A stretch of DNA of 33,002 nucleotides from an uncultured Mycoplasmatota bacterium (GTDB lineage Bacteria > Bacillota_I > Bacilli_A > RF39 > UBA660), in contig CAMMBL010000006.1 in the NCBI GenBank assembly GCA_946494015.1, positions 1-33,002 of the forward strand. Direction: 5' to 3'. A program made the position numbers and the translations under genes. Below the pieces are notes generated by a model. The model searched no databases and was not told the DNA's origin. It saw only the letters and a program-made list of their open reading frames with translations. Below are positions 8,750-17,754 of this stretch, in pieces (within the stretch, counting starts at the first letter, position 1; the number at the start of each line of letters is the position of its first letter).

Positions 8750-9706
8750 ATGCTTTTAGATATAGTTTTTTTGTTAATAGGTTTTGTTATTATTATTAAA
8801 TCATCAGATGTTTTAGTAGATGCCGCATCATCTTTGGCTTTAAAATTAAGAGTTCCTAAGATGTTAATTGCTTTAACAATTGTTTCTTTTGGAACTTGTG
8901 CTCCTGAAGTTGCTATTTCTTTTAGGAGTATTGCAAATGGTGATGGAGTGATGGCTTTTGCTAATGTTATAGGTAGTTCGATTGTAAATGTTTTCTTGAT
9001 TATAGGACTTGCAAGTTTTATAAGACCTATTAAAGTAAGACATGCTACTATTAAAAAAGAATTACCATTATTATTAATTGTTACTACTGCTTTTTCTATT
9101 CTTATGTTAGATAGTGTTTTTAATCCTTTAACTGATAATATTTTTTCAAGACGAGATAGTATAATTTTGATTTTGTTGTTTTGTATGTTTCTTTTATATT
9201 TAGTAGGAATGTTATTTAAACGTAATAAAAAGGATGAAGAAGTAGAGAAGGGTAAATATTCTCCTTTTGTTTCGTGTGTACTTTTATTAATTACAATAAT
9301 TTTAATAATTTATAGTAGTGATTTAATAGTAAATTCGGCTAAATCTATTGCTAAGGGGTTAAATATAAGTGAAAAGGCTATTACAATGACAGCGATTGTT
9401 ATTGGAACAAGTTTACCTGAGATGATAATGACAGTGATAAGTGCTAAAAAGGGTGAGTTTGATATGGCTATTGGCAATATTATTGGGACTAATATTTTTA
9501 ATATATGTATAGTATTAGGATTACCTATTTTAATTTTTGGTAATATAGCTTTAGAGGGTTTTGGGTTTATTGATATACTTGTTGTCTTTTTATCTTCTTT
9601 TCTTTTATTTATATTTGCAAGGAGTGAGAGAGTAGTTAGTAAAAAAGAAGGAATTATTATGCTTTTAGTATTTGTACTTTATTATGTATATATGTTATTC
9701 TTTTAG
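8750..9706 (+). CDS. Calcium/sodium antiporter (CaCA family, YrbG-like)
   Basis: Two inverted Na_Ca_ex repeats: SFGTCAPEVAISFRSIANGDGVMAFANVIGSSIVNVFLIIGLA and GTSLPEMIMTVISAKKGEFDMAIGNIIGTNIFNICIVLG. Confidence 0.93.
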   Translation: MLLDIVFLLIGFVIIIKSSDVLVDAASSLALKLRVPKMLIALTIVSFGTCAPEVAISFRSIANGDGVMAFANVIGSSIVNVFLIIGLASFIRPIKVRHATIKKELPLLLIVTTAFSILMLDSVFNPLTDNIFSRRDSIILILLFCMFLLYLVGMLFKRNKKDEEVEKGKYSPFVSCVLLLITIILIIYSSDLIVNSAKSIAKGLNISEKAITMTAIVIGTSLPEMIMTVISAKKGEFDMAIGNIIGTNIFNICIVLGLPILIFGNIALEGFGFIDILVVFLSSFLLFIFARSERVVSKKEGIIMLLVFVLYYVYMLFF

Positions 9707-9940
9707 TATATTAAACTAAGGTGCTACAAAATGGAAAGAACGATATGAATTTAGAAATAAAAATTTGGAATTGGAAAAAAGTTACTGTACAAAGTGAAAT
9801 ACTTGATGATTTGTTAATGTTTTTAAAAAAAGTTAGAATATACTAATAAGAAAAGTATTAATGCTAGTAATTTTATTAATTAATCTAATAAAAAGTGATG
9901 TCAAATATTTGTTAAAATATTTAAAATATCTTTTGGTTTA

Positions 9941-9949
9941 TGCTATACT
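9941..9949 (+). promoter_or_regulatory. Extended -10 promoter for ftsK/spoIIIE
   Basis: TGCTATACT; the ORF-track start at 9940 overlaps it, so translation more likely starts at ATG 9970. Confidence 0.5.
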
Positions 9950-9969
9950 TAAAAGTAGAAGGTGAAGTT

Positions 9970-12225
9970 ATGGCAAAAAGAAAGAAAAAGAAAGAAACTA
10001 AAAAAGGTTTTGCTCATGCTACAGAGCTTTATGGAGTGTTACTTGTTTTAGCAGCAATTCTAGGTATTGGTAGATATGGTCCAGTGGGAGGGATGATCGC
10101 TTCTTTTGCAATTTTTCTTGTTGGAGTATTTTATAATGTTTTTCTAATTGTATTATTAGTATTAGGGGCTTATTTAATTATAAATAGAGAGTGGCCTAAT
10201 TTATTTACTACAAAAATGCTGGGACTTTATTTATTAGTAATTGGACTTTTAGTATTAATGCATGAAAACTATATTTTACAAAATGATAGTAATGCTATTA
10301 AAGTCTTTAGTGAAACAGTAGATCAGTTAATTAATTCTTTTTCAAATGTTATGAAAGGGGCAAGGCCTGATGCTATTGGTGGAGGTATAATTGGTTGTAC
10401 TTTTGGAGTATTATTTATGTTACTTTTTTCATATAAAGGAATGCAAATAATCGCTTGGGCTTTAATAATTTTAGGATTTTGTTTATTTACAGGCTTTTCT
10501 ATTGTGGATTTTGTTAAGAATAGTGCTAAAAAAGCAAAAGAGAAATTGCCTAAGAAAGATAAAAATGAAGGAAAAGAAGAAGATAAAAAACCTATTATTA
10601 CTGGTAATGAAGAAGTAGCAATGGGAGAAATAAGAGATGATGATAAGAAAATTATTATTTCTAGTATTGATGAATTAACTAAGGCTAGAGTTAATGATAA
10701 TAATGAATCTAAGGATATTGGTTGTGATAATGATAATAGTAAGCCTAAAGTAAAACATAATTATGTTTTACCACCTATTACTTTACTTGATCAACCTAAG
10801 AAAAAGAAAAATAGTGTTAATCAAAGTCAAATTGAAAAGAATATAGAGATATTAGAGAAAGTTTTAAAAGATTTTAATATTATTGGTAAAGTAGTAGAAG
10901 TTCATATTGGTCCTACTGTTACTCAATATGAATTAGAACTTCATTCTGGGACAAAAGTAAGTAAACTTTTAAGTATTCATAGAGAAATTGCCCTTGCTAT
11001 TGCTACAAAGGATGTTAGAATTCAAGCTCCTATTCCTGGTAAGAATACTGTAGGTATTGAAATTGCTAATAGAGAAACTAGTCCAGTTAGTTTTAGAGAA
11101 GTATTAGAAAAAGTTCCTAAATCACTTGATGGGGCGAAATTACTTTGTCCTTTAGGTAAAAATATAATGGGTAATGTTATTTGGTGTGAGATTAATAAAA
11201 CACCCCATCTTTTAGTTGCTGGTTCGACTGGTAGTGGTAAATCTGTTTGTATTAATGGAATAATTTGTTCTATTTTAATGAGAGCGAAGCCTGATGAAGT
11301 TAAACTTGTTATGGTTGATCCTAAAAAAGTAGAACTTTCTGGTTATAATGGGGTACCTCATTTAATGAGGCCTGTTGTAACTGATCCTAAAGAAGCAAGT
11401 GTAGCTTTAGGAAAAATTGTATCTGAAATGGAAAGACGATATGATACTTTTAGTGAAACTAAGACTAAAAATATTGCTACTTATAATGATTATGTTGAGA
11501 AGAAGAATAAAACATTACCTAAAGATGAACAGATTAAGAAAATGCCATTTATTGTGGTTATAATAGATGAGTTAGCTGATCTTATGTTAGTTGCTAGTAA
11601 AGATGTAGAAGCATCTATTATGAGAATTACACAAATGGCACGTGCTGCTGGTATTCATTTAATTATAGCAACTCAAAGACCTTCAACAGATGTTATTACA
11701 GGAGTTGTTAAAGCTAATATTCCAAGCCGTATTTCTTTCGCTGTTTCTAGTAGTATTGATTCAAGAACTATTCTTGATATGACAGGAGCTGAAAAACTTT
11801 TAGGTAAAGGAGATATGTTATTCTTACCAATGGGAGAGGCTGATCCAGAACGAATTCAAGGTGCTTTTATTTCTGATGATGAGATTAAGCGAATTATAGA
11901 TTATACAATTGAACAACAGAAAGCTGAATATGATCAAGCATTTATGAATTTATCAGGTGATAGTGAAAAATCTGCATCACAAAAAGAAGATATGCATCAA
12001 AAGGAAGAATATGATGATCCTTTATATAACGAAATAGTGGAATTTGTTATTGAAACAGGTAAAGCTAGTGCTTCTTTATTACAAAGAAGATTTAAACTTG
12101 GTTATAATAGAGCGGCCAGAATTATTGATTTATTAGAAGAAAGAGGAATTGTAGGTCCTCCTAATGGTTCTAAGCCAAGGGAAGTATTAGTTAAGCTTGA
12201 TGATAATAATAATGAAGAATATTGA
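9970..12225 (+). CDS. ftsK: DNA translocase FtsK/SpoIIIE
   Basis: N-terminal TM segments, Walker A AGSTGSGKSVCING, Walker B VVIIDELADLM, C-terminal gamma winged helix (SASLLQRRFKLGYNRAARIIDLLEERGIVGPPNGSKPREVL). Confidence 0.95.
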   Translation: MAKRKKKKETKKGFAHATELYGVLLVLAAILGIGRYGPVGGMIASFAIFLVGVFYNVFLIVLLVLGAYLIINREWPNLFTTKMLGLYLLVIGLLVLMHENYILQNDSNAIKVFSETVDQLINSFSNVMKGARPDAIGGGIIGCTFGVLFMLLFSYKGMQIIAWALIILGFCLFTGFSIVDFVKNSAKKAKEKLPKKDKNEGKEEDKKPIITGNEEVAMGEIRDDDKKIIISSIDELTKARVNDNNESKDIGCDNDNSKPKVKHNYVLPPITLLDQPKKKKNSVNQSQIEKNIEILEKVLKDFNIIGKVVEVHIGPTVTQYELELHSGTKVSKLLSIHREIALAIATKDVRIQAPIPGKNTVGIEIANRETSPVSFREVLEKVPKSLDGAKLLCPLGKNIMGNVIWCEINKTPHLLVAGSTGSGKSVCINGIICSILMRAKPDEVKLVMVDPKKVELSGYNGVPHLMRPVVTDPKEASVALGKIVSEMERRYDTFSETKTKNIATYNDYVEKKNKTLPKDEQIKKMPFIVVIIDELADLMLVASKDVEASIMRITQMARAAGIHLIIATQRPSTDVITGVVKANIPSRISFAVSSSIDSRTILDMTGAEKLLGKGDMLFLPMGEADPERIQGAFISDDEIKRIIDYTIEQQKAEYDQAFMNLSGDSEKSASQKEDMHQKEEYDDPLYNEIVEFVIETGKASASLLQRRFKLGYNRAARIIDLLEERGIVGPPNGSKPREVLVKLDDNNNEEY

Positions 12226-12238
12226 TAAATAATTAAAA

Positions 12239-12280
12239 AATACAGTCTTATAACAGAGATTGTATTTTATTTTTTTTGCT
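12239..12280 (+). terminator. Terminator after ftsK
   Basis: AATACAGTCT ... AGATTGTATT hairpin followed by a T-rich tract (TTATTTTTTTT). Confidence 0.7.
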
Positions 12281-12306
12281 TTCTTGTGATCGCTGTGCCA
12301 TTAATG

Positions 12307-12345
12307 CAAGAAATATACAAGAAATATAAATAAAGTGCAAGAAAA
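12307..12345. repeat. Tandem 11-bp repeat (CAAGAAATATA x2) plus a third CAAGAAAA copy; possible operator
   Basis: CAAGAAATATA at 12307-12317 and 12318-12328; CAAGAAAA at 12338-12345, upstream of the wHTH gene. Confidence 0.5.
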
Positions 12346-12399
12346 CTATTTACAAACTTTTATAGATATGATATGTTTTTAATGAAAGGAGGTAAGAAT

Positions 12400-13314
12400 G
12401 TGACAACAAGTGCAAAAATACAAGAAAAAATACTTGAATTTTTAGAAGATTGTCGTGATCATTCAGTACAAGAAATAAAAAAATATTTGGAAGAAGTTAA
12501 TCTTGATGATTATACGGAAGGACAGTTTGCTGGTTCCATAAATACTTTAGTTAGAAATGGATCTATTAGAAAAAAAGATAGAGGGGTTTATGCTTTAAAA
12601 ATAGGAAGTGAAAAAAGAAAAACTTGTTTTGTTGTATCACCTATTGGAAGTGAAGGTAGTCCTACAAGAAATAATGCTGATAAATTATTTAAATATATTA
12701 TTAAACCAGCATGTGATGAGTGTGATTTTCAGGCAATTAGAGTTGATAAATTAAATGATGCTAATTCTATTACACAAACGATTATTGAACAACTTGAAGA
12801 AGCTGATTTAGTAATCGCTGATATTTCTTTTCATAATCCTAATGTTTTTTATGAGATGGGATTTAGAGCAAGAACAAAAAAACCAATTATTCATTTAAAA
12901 ACTAAAAATGAACAGATTCCATTTGATGTAAATACCATTCGTACTTTTGATTATGATTTAACAGATTTAGATAATGTTTCAGAAATAAAAAGTCGGTTAG
13001 TAAAAACAATAAAGTCCTTCAATTATAAAGAAGATGAAGAAGAATTAGAATTAGATGAAGATATAGATACTAAACCTTCTATTATTCCTTTACTATATCA
13101 AATTTTAGATGCTATTGCCGATTTAAAAAAAGAAGTTAAAAATATTAATACTGAAACTATTGGTACAGTAATTAAATCTATGCAAAATTCCAATGTTAAT
13201 AATTCTTCATTATCATCTATTGAAAGAGATGCTCTGATTGAATTATTAAGTAATCCTGATAGTATTGTAAATTTAATTAAATTATCTAAAGAACTTTCTT
13301 TTGCAAAAAAATAA
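12400..13314 (+). CDS. Winged-helix N-terminus plus TIR/nucleoside-2-deoxyribosyltransferase-like nucleotide-binding protein
   Basis: N-term QEKILEFLEDCRDHSVQEIKKYLEE...SINTLVRNGSIRKKDRGVYAL (wHTH-like). Core CFVVSPIGSEGSPTRNNADKLFKYIIKPAC...ADLVIADISFHNPNVFYEMGFRARTKKPIIHL. AAAGGAGGT at 12385-12393 favours GTG 12400. Confidence 0.7.
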   Translation: MTTSAKIQEKILEFLEDCRDHSVQEIKKYLEEVNLDDYTEGQFAGSINTLVRNGSIRKKDRGVYALKIGSEKRKTCFVVSPIGSEGSPTRNNADKLFKYIIKPACDECDFQAIRVDKLNDANSITQTIIEQLEEADLVIADISFHNPNVFYEMGFRARTKKPIIHLKTKNEQIPFDVNTIRTFDYDLTDLDNVSEIKSRLVKTIKSFNYKEDEEELELDEDIDTKPSIIPLLYQILDAIADLKKEVKNINTETIGTVIKSMQNSNVNNSSLSSIERDALIELLSNPDSIVNLIKLSKELSFAKK

Positions 13315-13340
13315 AGAGATTTCTTATATGGTCTCTTTTT
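13313..13340 (+). terminator. Terminator after the TIR/NDT-like gene
   Basis: AAAGAGA ... TCTCTTT followed by TT. Confidence 0.6.
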
Positions 13341-13387
13341 CTTTGTTTTAATTTATGTTAGAATACGTTATATAAAGGACTGGTAAT

Positions 13388-14221
13388 ATGAAAATTTTAG
13401 GTGTTATTAGAGATGATAATTATTTAGAATATTTAAATGAAGGACTTGCTGGTATAATTTTACCATTAAAAGATTATAGCGTTGATTATTTTAAATATTA
13501 TAATCTTTTACAAATAGAAGGATATAAAAAATCTACTGATAAGTTGTGTTTTGTTGTTATTAATAAAATGATTTTTAATAATGAATTAGATAGCTTATCT
13601 AAAGTATTAAAAGAATTAGAGAGAATAAAAGTAGATGGAGTTTTCTTTTATGATTTAGCCATTTTAAATTTAGTTAGAAAAAATCATCTTAACCTTAATT
13701 TGATCTTTAATCAAACTCATATGGTTGCTAATAGTGATACTATTAATCTATATTCTTCTTTAGGGGTAAAAGGGGCTTATTTATCTAATGAAATAACTAA
13801 AAAGGAAATACTTAAAATAAGAGAAAATACAAAAAGTGATTTATTTATTCTTTTATTAGGTAGAGCGGTTGCAGCCATGAGTAGAAGGAATTTACTTACT
13901 AGTTATTTTGCTAATAAAAATAAAGAGAAAAAAGATACAATTATAATTAAAGAGCCTAAGAGTAAACAAGAGTTTTTGGTTATAGAAAATAAGTTTGGGA
14001 CAAGTTTTTTTTATAATAAAATTCTTAATTTAAGTAATGTTTATAAATCTTTAGATGATAGTGGTATTAATTATGGGATAATAGAACAAGGAAATTTTAA
14101 AAAGTGTGAGTATAAGGAATTGATAAGGGCTTTTGTTAATTTTGATAAAGAAAAAATAGATAAGTTAGCAGGGCATAATCGCGGATTTTTATATAGGGAA
14201 ACTATATATAAAGTAAAGTAG
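13388..14221 (+). CDS. Short U32 peptidase-like protein (YrrN/TrhP1-like)
   Basis: Divergent U32 barrel; degenerate signature FILLLGRAVAAMSRRNLLTSYFANKN; paired with a full U32 gene downstream. Confidence 0.65.
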   Translation: MKILGVIRDDNYLEYLNEGLAGIILPLKDYSVDYFKYYNLLQIEGYKKSTDKLCFVVINKMIFNNELDSLSKVLKELERIKVDGVFFYDLAILNLVRKNHLNLNLIFNQTHMVANSDTINLYSSLGVKGAYLSNEITKKEILKIRENTKSDLFILLLGRAVAAMSRRNLLTSYFANKNKEKKDTIIIKEPKSKQEFLVIENKFGTSFFYNKILNLSNVYKSLDDSGINYGIIEQGNFKKCEYKELIRAFVNFDKEKIDKLAGHNRGFLYRETIYKVK

Positions 14222-14237
14222 TTGAGGTGATGTTATA

Positions 14238-14840
14238 ATGAAGAAGATAGTATTTGCAACTTCTAATGAAACTAAATCTAAAAGATTTAGTGAAGGACTA
14301 TTAAAAAAAGAAATAGAAGTGTTATCTTTAAAAGATATAGATCTTAAATTAAATATAGAAGAAGATGGTAGTAGTGTTATAGATAATGCTTTAATAAAAG
14401 CAAGAGAGTGTTATAAGAAGACAAAGATGCCTAGTATAGGAATGGATGATTCTTTATATATGGAAGGAGTTCCTTTAGATAGACAGCCAGGTTTATTTGT
14501 TAGAAGAATAAATGGAAAGACGTTAACTGATGAAGAAATGATTGAATATTATACTAATTTAGTAAAAGAATATGGAATAAATGAAAGAATTAATTGTAAA
14601 TGGATATATGGTTTGGCAGTTATTGATGAAAAAGGAAGAGAAGCGACTTATACTTGGTTTAAAGATGATTTTTATATGGTAAGTAAGAGAAGTGATAAGC
14701 TTAATAAGGGGTATCCTTTAAATTCAATATCTAAATATAAAAAATTAGATAAGTATTTTACTGATGTTACTTTTGATGAGATGAAGTTAATTGAGGTAAA
14801 TGAAGATGATGTTGTGGACTTTATTGCAAGTCATATATGA
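14238..14840 (+). CDS. Divergent non-canonical purine NTP pyrophosphatase (RdgB/HAM1-like)
   Basis: IVFATSNETKSKRF, NALIKARECYKKTKMPSIGMDDSLYMEGVPLDRQPGLFVRRINGKTLTDEEM. Confidence 0.7.
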   Translation: MKKIVFATSNETKSKRFSEGLLKKEIEVLSLKDIDLKLNIEEDGSSVIDNALIKARECYKKTKMPSIGMDDSLYMEGVPLDRQPGLFVRRINGKTLTDEEMIEYYTNLVKEYGINERINCKWIYGLAVIDEKGREATYTWFKDDFYMVSKRSDKLNKGYPLNSISKYKKLDKYFTDVTFDEMKLIEVNEDDVVDFIASHI

Positions 14841-14860
14841 GTTAAGAGGACAGTGATGGT

Positions 14861-16042
14861 ATGAAAAAAATAGAATTACTAGCACCAGCGGGGGATTTAG
14901 AAAGGTTAAAAGTTACGTTGTTATATGGCGCTGATGCTGTTTATGTTGGCGGAGAAAAGTTAGGACTTAGAGCGAATGCTACTAATTTTACGAAAGATGA
15001 GTTAAAAGAAGGATGTATTTTTGCCCATTCTTTAAATAAGAGAGTATATTTAACTACTAATATAGTTTTTCATGATAGTGATAGAATTAACATGGAAGAA
15101 TATATTAAAATGGCTGTAGATTGTGGTGTAGATGCTTTTATTGTTAGTGATTTATATCTTGCTAAATATATTATAGATAATTATAAAACTGTAGAAGTAC
15201 ATATTTCAACACAAGATTCTATTACTAATAGGGAAAGTGCATCTTTCTATAGAGATTTAGGGGTTAAAAGAGTAGTTTTAGCAAGAGAACTTTCTAAAGA
15301 AGAAATTAAAGAAATATCTAGCATAAATAATTTAGAAACGGAAGTTTTTATTCATGGGGCAATGTGTACTTGTTTTAGTGGAAGATGTGCTTTATCTAAT
15401 TATGTTACTAATCGTGATGCTAATCGTGGTGGTTGTGCTCAAGTATGTCGCTTTGCTTTTGATTATCAAGATGAAGATAAATTTACTCTTGCTACTAAAG
15501 ATTTAAATATGGCAATGTATATTAAAGATTTAATTGAGATGGGGGTTAGTTCTTTAAAAGTAGAAGGACGAATGAGAAGCTTGTATTATCTTGCTACTGT
15601 TATTGGTAGTTATAGATTTTTAATAGATAGTATTTATGATGAAACTTTAACAGATGAAAAATTATTAGAATATGAAAGACGTCTTGATAAGGTTGCTAAT
15701 CGAGATACTACTAGTCAATATTTTAATCATTTAGCAGATGTAACTGATCAATATTATACAGGTAGACAAGAAGTATCTAATCAAGAGTATTTAGGTCTTA
15801 TCATAGGTTATGATGATGAGTTAGAGTCAATTGTTTTAAAAGAACGTAATTACTTTAAAGTTGGGGATGAAGTAGAAATATTTACTCCTGATGGTGATAT
15901 TTATCCTTATAAGATTGATATTATTTATAATGAAAATAATGAAGTAATAGAAATTGCAAGACATCCTGAAGAAATATTAAAATTACCATTTAAAGAAAAA
16001 CTTAAGCCTTATTCAATGATAAGATTAATAAATAAGAGGTGA
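14861..16042 (+). CDS. U32 family peptidase (YrrO/TrhP2-like)
   Basis: ELLAPAGDLERLKVTLLYGADAVYVGG; signature ETEVFIHGAMCTCFSGRCALSNYVTNRDANRGGCAQVCR. Confidence 0.93.
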   Translation: MKKIELLAPAGDLERLKVTLLYGADAVYVGGEKLGLRANATNFTKDELKEGCIFAHSLNKRVYLTTNIVFHDSDRINMEEYIKMAVDCGVDAFIVSDLYLAKYIIDNYKTVEVHISTQDSITNRESASFYRDLGVKRVVLARELSKEEIKEISSINNLETEVFIHGAMCTCFSGRCALSNYVTNRDANRGGCAQVCRFAFDYQDEDKFTLATKDLNMAMYIKDLIEMGVSSLKVEGRMRSLYYLATVIGSYRFLIDSIYDETLTDEKLLEYERRLDKVANRDTTSQYFNHLADVTDQYYTGRQEVSNQEYLGLIIGYDDELESIVLKERNYFKVGDEVEIFTPDGDIYPYKIDIIYNENNEVIEIARHPEEILKLPFKEKLKPYSMIRLINKR

Positions 16043-16046
16043 TTTA

Positions 16047-17168
16047 ATGGATAATTATGAAAAAGCTAAAAAGAATTTTTTAATGAAAGAAAGATATTTA
16101 AGTAAGTATGCTACTAGAAGTAGTGATGCGGTTAGATTTAAAGAGGAGAATGAAGATATTAGACCCCCATTTTTTCATGATATAGATAGAATAATACATT
16201 CTTTATCTTATACAAGATATTTAAATAAAACACAAGTTTATACATTAAATACTAATGATCATGTTAGTAGAAGAATTACTCATGTACAATTGGTTAGTAA
16301 AATTGCTAGAACTATAGGTAGAGCTTTAAATTTAAATGAAGATTTAATAGAAGCGATTGCTTTAGGTCATGATATTGGCCATACTCCTTTAGGGCATACA
16401 GGAGAAGCGATATTAAATGAATTATCTTTAAAAGAGTTAGGTGAGTATTTTTCTCATAATATTCAGGGTGTTAGATATTATATGGATGTTTCTAAAGATG
16501 GGAAGGGACTTAATTTAACATTACAAGTATTAGATGGAATAATGACTCATAATGGAGAGATGTTAAGTTATATATATGAGCCAGTTTCTAAAGATAAAGA
16601 TGAGTTTTTAAGAGAGTATAATGAAGCTTATAAAGATTTAAAAAAATCTAAGACGTATCATCCTATGACTTTAGAAGGATGCGTTGTTAGAATTAGTGAT
16701 ATTATAGGGTATATAGGTAGAGATATAGAAGATGCGATTATGCTTGGAAATTTAAAAAGAGAAGATATTCCTAAAGAAATTAGTAGTGTATTAGGAGATA
16801 ATAATAAAGATATTGTTAATACTATTATCTTAGATATTATTGATGAGAGTTTTGATAAACCTTATATTAAAATGAGTGAAAAAGTATATAAAGCGTTATT
16901 TGAGTTAAAGAAGTTTAACTATCAATATATTTATAGTAAATCTATGACTGAGAGTGAGTATAATTATTATAAAAATGGTATTAATAAACTTTATTATATT
17001 TATTTAGAGGATATAAAAAACAAAAATACTAATAGTGATATTTATAAAACATTTTTATTAGCTCAAGATAAAAATTATTTAGAAAATACTAGTATAAAAA
17101 GACAAATAATAGATTTTATAGCTGGTATGACTGATGATTTTTTAATTAGGGAAATAGAAAAAAATTAA
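16047..17168 (+). CDS. HD-domain deoxyguanosinetriphosphate triphosphohydrolase-like protein
   Basis: SYTRYLNKTQVYTL, RITHVQLVSKIARTIGRALNLNEDLIEAIALGHDIGHTPLGHTGE. Confidence 0.92.
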   Translation: MDNYEKAKKNFLMKERYLSKYATRSSDAVRFKEENEDIRPPFFHDIDRIIHSLSYTRYLNKTQVYTLNTNDHVSRRITHVQLVSKIARTIGRALNLNEDLIEAIALGHDIGHTPLGHTGEAILNELSLKELGEYFSHNIQGVRYYMDVSKDGKGLNLTLQVLDGIMTHNGEMLSYIYEPVSKDKDEFLREYNEAYKDLKKSKTYHPMTLEGCVVRISDIIGYIGRDIEDAIMLGNLKREDIPKEISSVLGDNNKDIVNTIILDIIDESFDKPYIKMSEKVYKALFELKKFNYQYIYSKSMTESEYNYYKNGINKLYYIYLEDIKNKNTNSDIYKTFLLAQDKNYLENTSIKRQIIDFIAGMTDDFLIREIEKN

Positions 17169-17174
17169 ATTAGC

Positions 17175-17203
17175 TTGTAGATTATAATTGTTATTAGTAT
17201 AAT
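17175..17203 (+). promoter_or_regulatory. Desulfoferrodoxin promoter with PerR-box-like spacer
   Basis: TTGTAG-17 bp-TATAAT; spacer contains TTATAAT-T-GTTATTA (17182-17196). Confidence 0.55.
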
Positions 17204-17226
17204 AGATTAAGAAAGAAGGTATTAAT

Positions 17227-17598
17227 ATGAAAATTTATGTATGTAAAAAATGTGGTAATGTAGTAATGAAATTAGAAGATAAAAGTGAAGCTTTGGTTTG
17301 TTGTGGAGAAAAGATGGAATTAGTTAGTGCTAATACTACTGAAGCAGCTACTGAGAAACATTTGCCTGTATATGAGATTGATGGAGATGTAATTAATATT
17401 AAAGTGGGGGAAGTAGAACATCCTATGCTTGATGAGCATTATATTTCTTTTATAATACTTGCAAGTGATGATGATTATATGATAAAGAAATTAAAACATA
17501 CTGATAAACCAGAAGCAAGTTTTCCATATAATAGTAAATATAATAAAATATATGCTTATTGTAATTTACATAGTTTATGGTTAACAGAAATTAAATAA
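17227..17598 (+). CDS. Desulfoferrodoxin / class I (2Fe) superoxide reductase
   Basis: N-terminal CKKCG...VCCGEKM desulforedoxin cysteines; EKHLPVYE, EVEHPMLDEHYI and YCNLHSLW SOR ligands. Confidence 0.95.
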   Translation: MKIYVCKKCGNVVMKLEDKSEALVCCGEKMELVSANTTEAATEKHLPVYEIDGDVINIKVGEVEHPMLDEHYISFIILASDDDYMIKKLKHTDKPEASFPYNSKYNKIYAYCNLHSLWLTEIK

Positions 17599-17669
17599 TT
17601 AAAAATTTCCCAGTATCATTTTCCCTTTTTTGGCATATCATATTAAGATGACATTTCTAAAAAAAATAC

Positions 17670-17698
17670 TTGAAAAAAAGCTAAAAATGTGCTAAAAT
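17670..17698 (+). promoter_or_regulatory. greA promoter
   Basis: TTGAAA-17 bp-TAAAAT. Confidence 0.55.
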
Positions 17699-17754
17699 TT
17701 TACTCGTATTATGGTTAGGGGGCCTAATCAGTATTATTAATTGAGGTGATTATA

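Noticed and set aside
9745-9846. Short ORF MNLEIKIWNWKKVTVQSEILDDLLMFLKKVRIY between the antiporter and ftsK
   Set aside because: About 33 codons, weak initiation signal, no family recognised; could be a remnant but not supportable.
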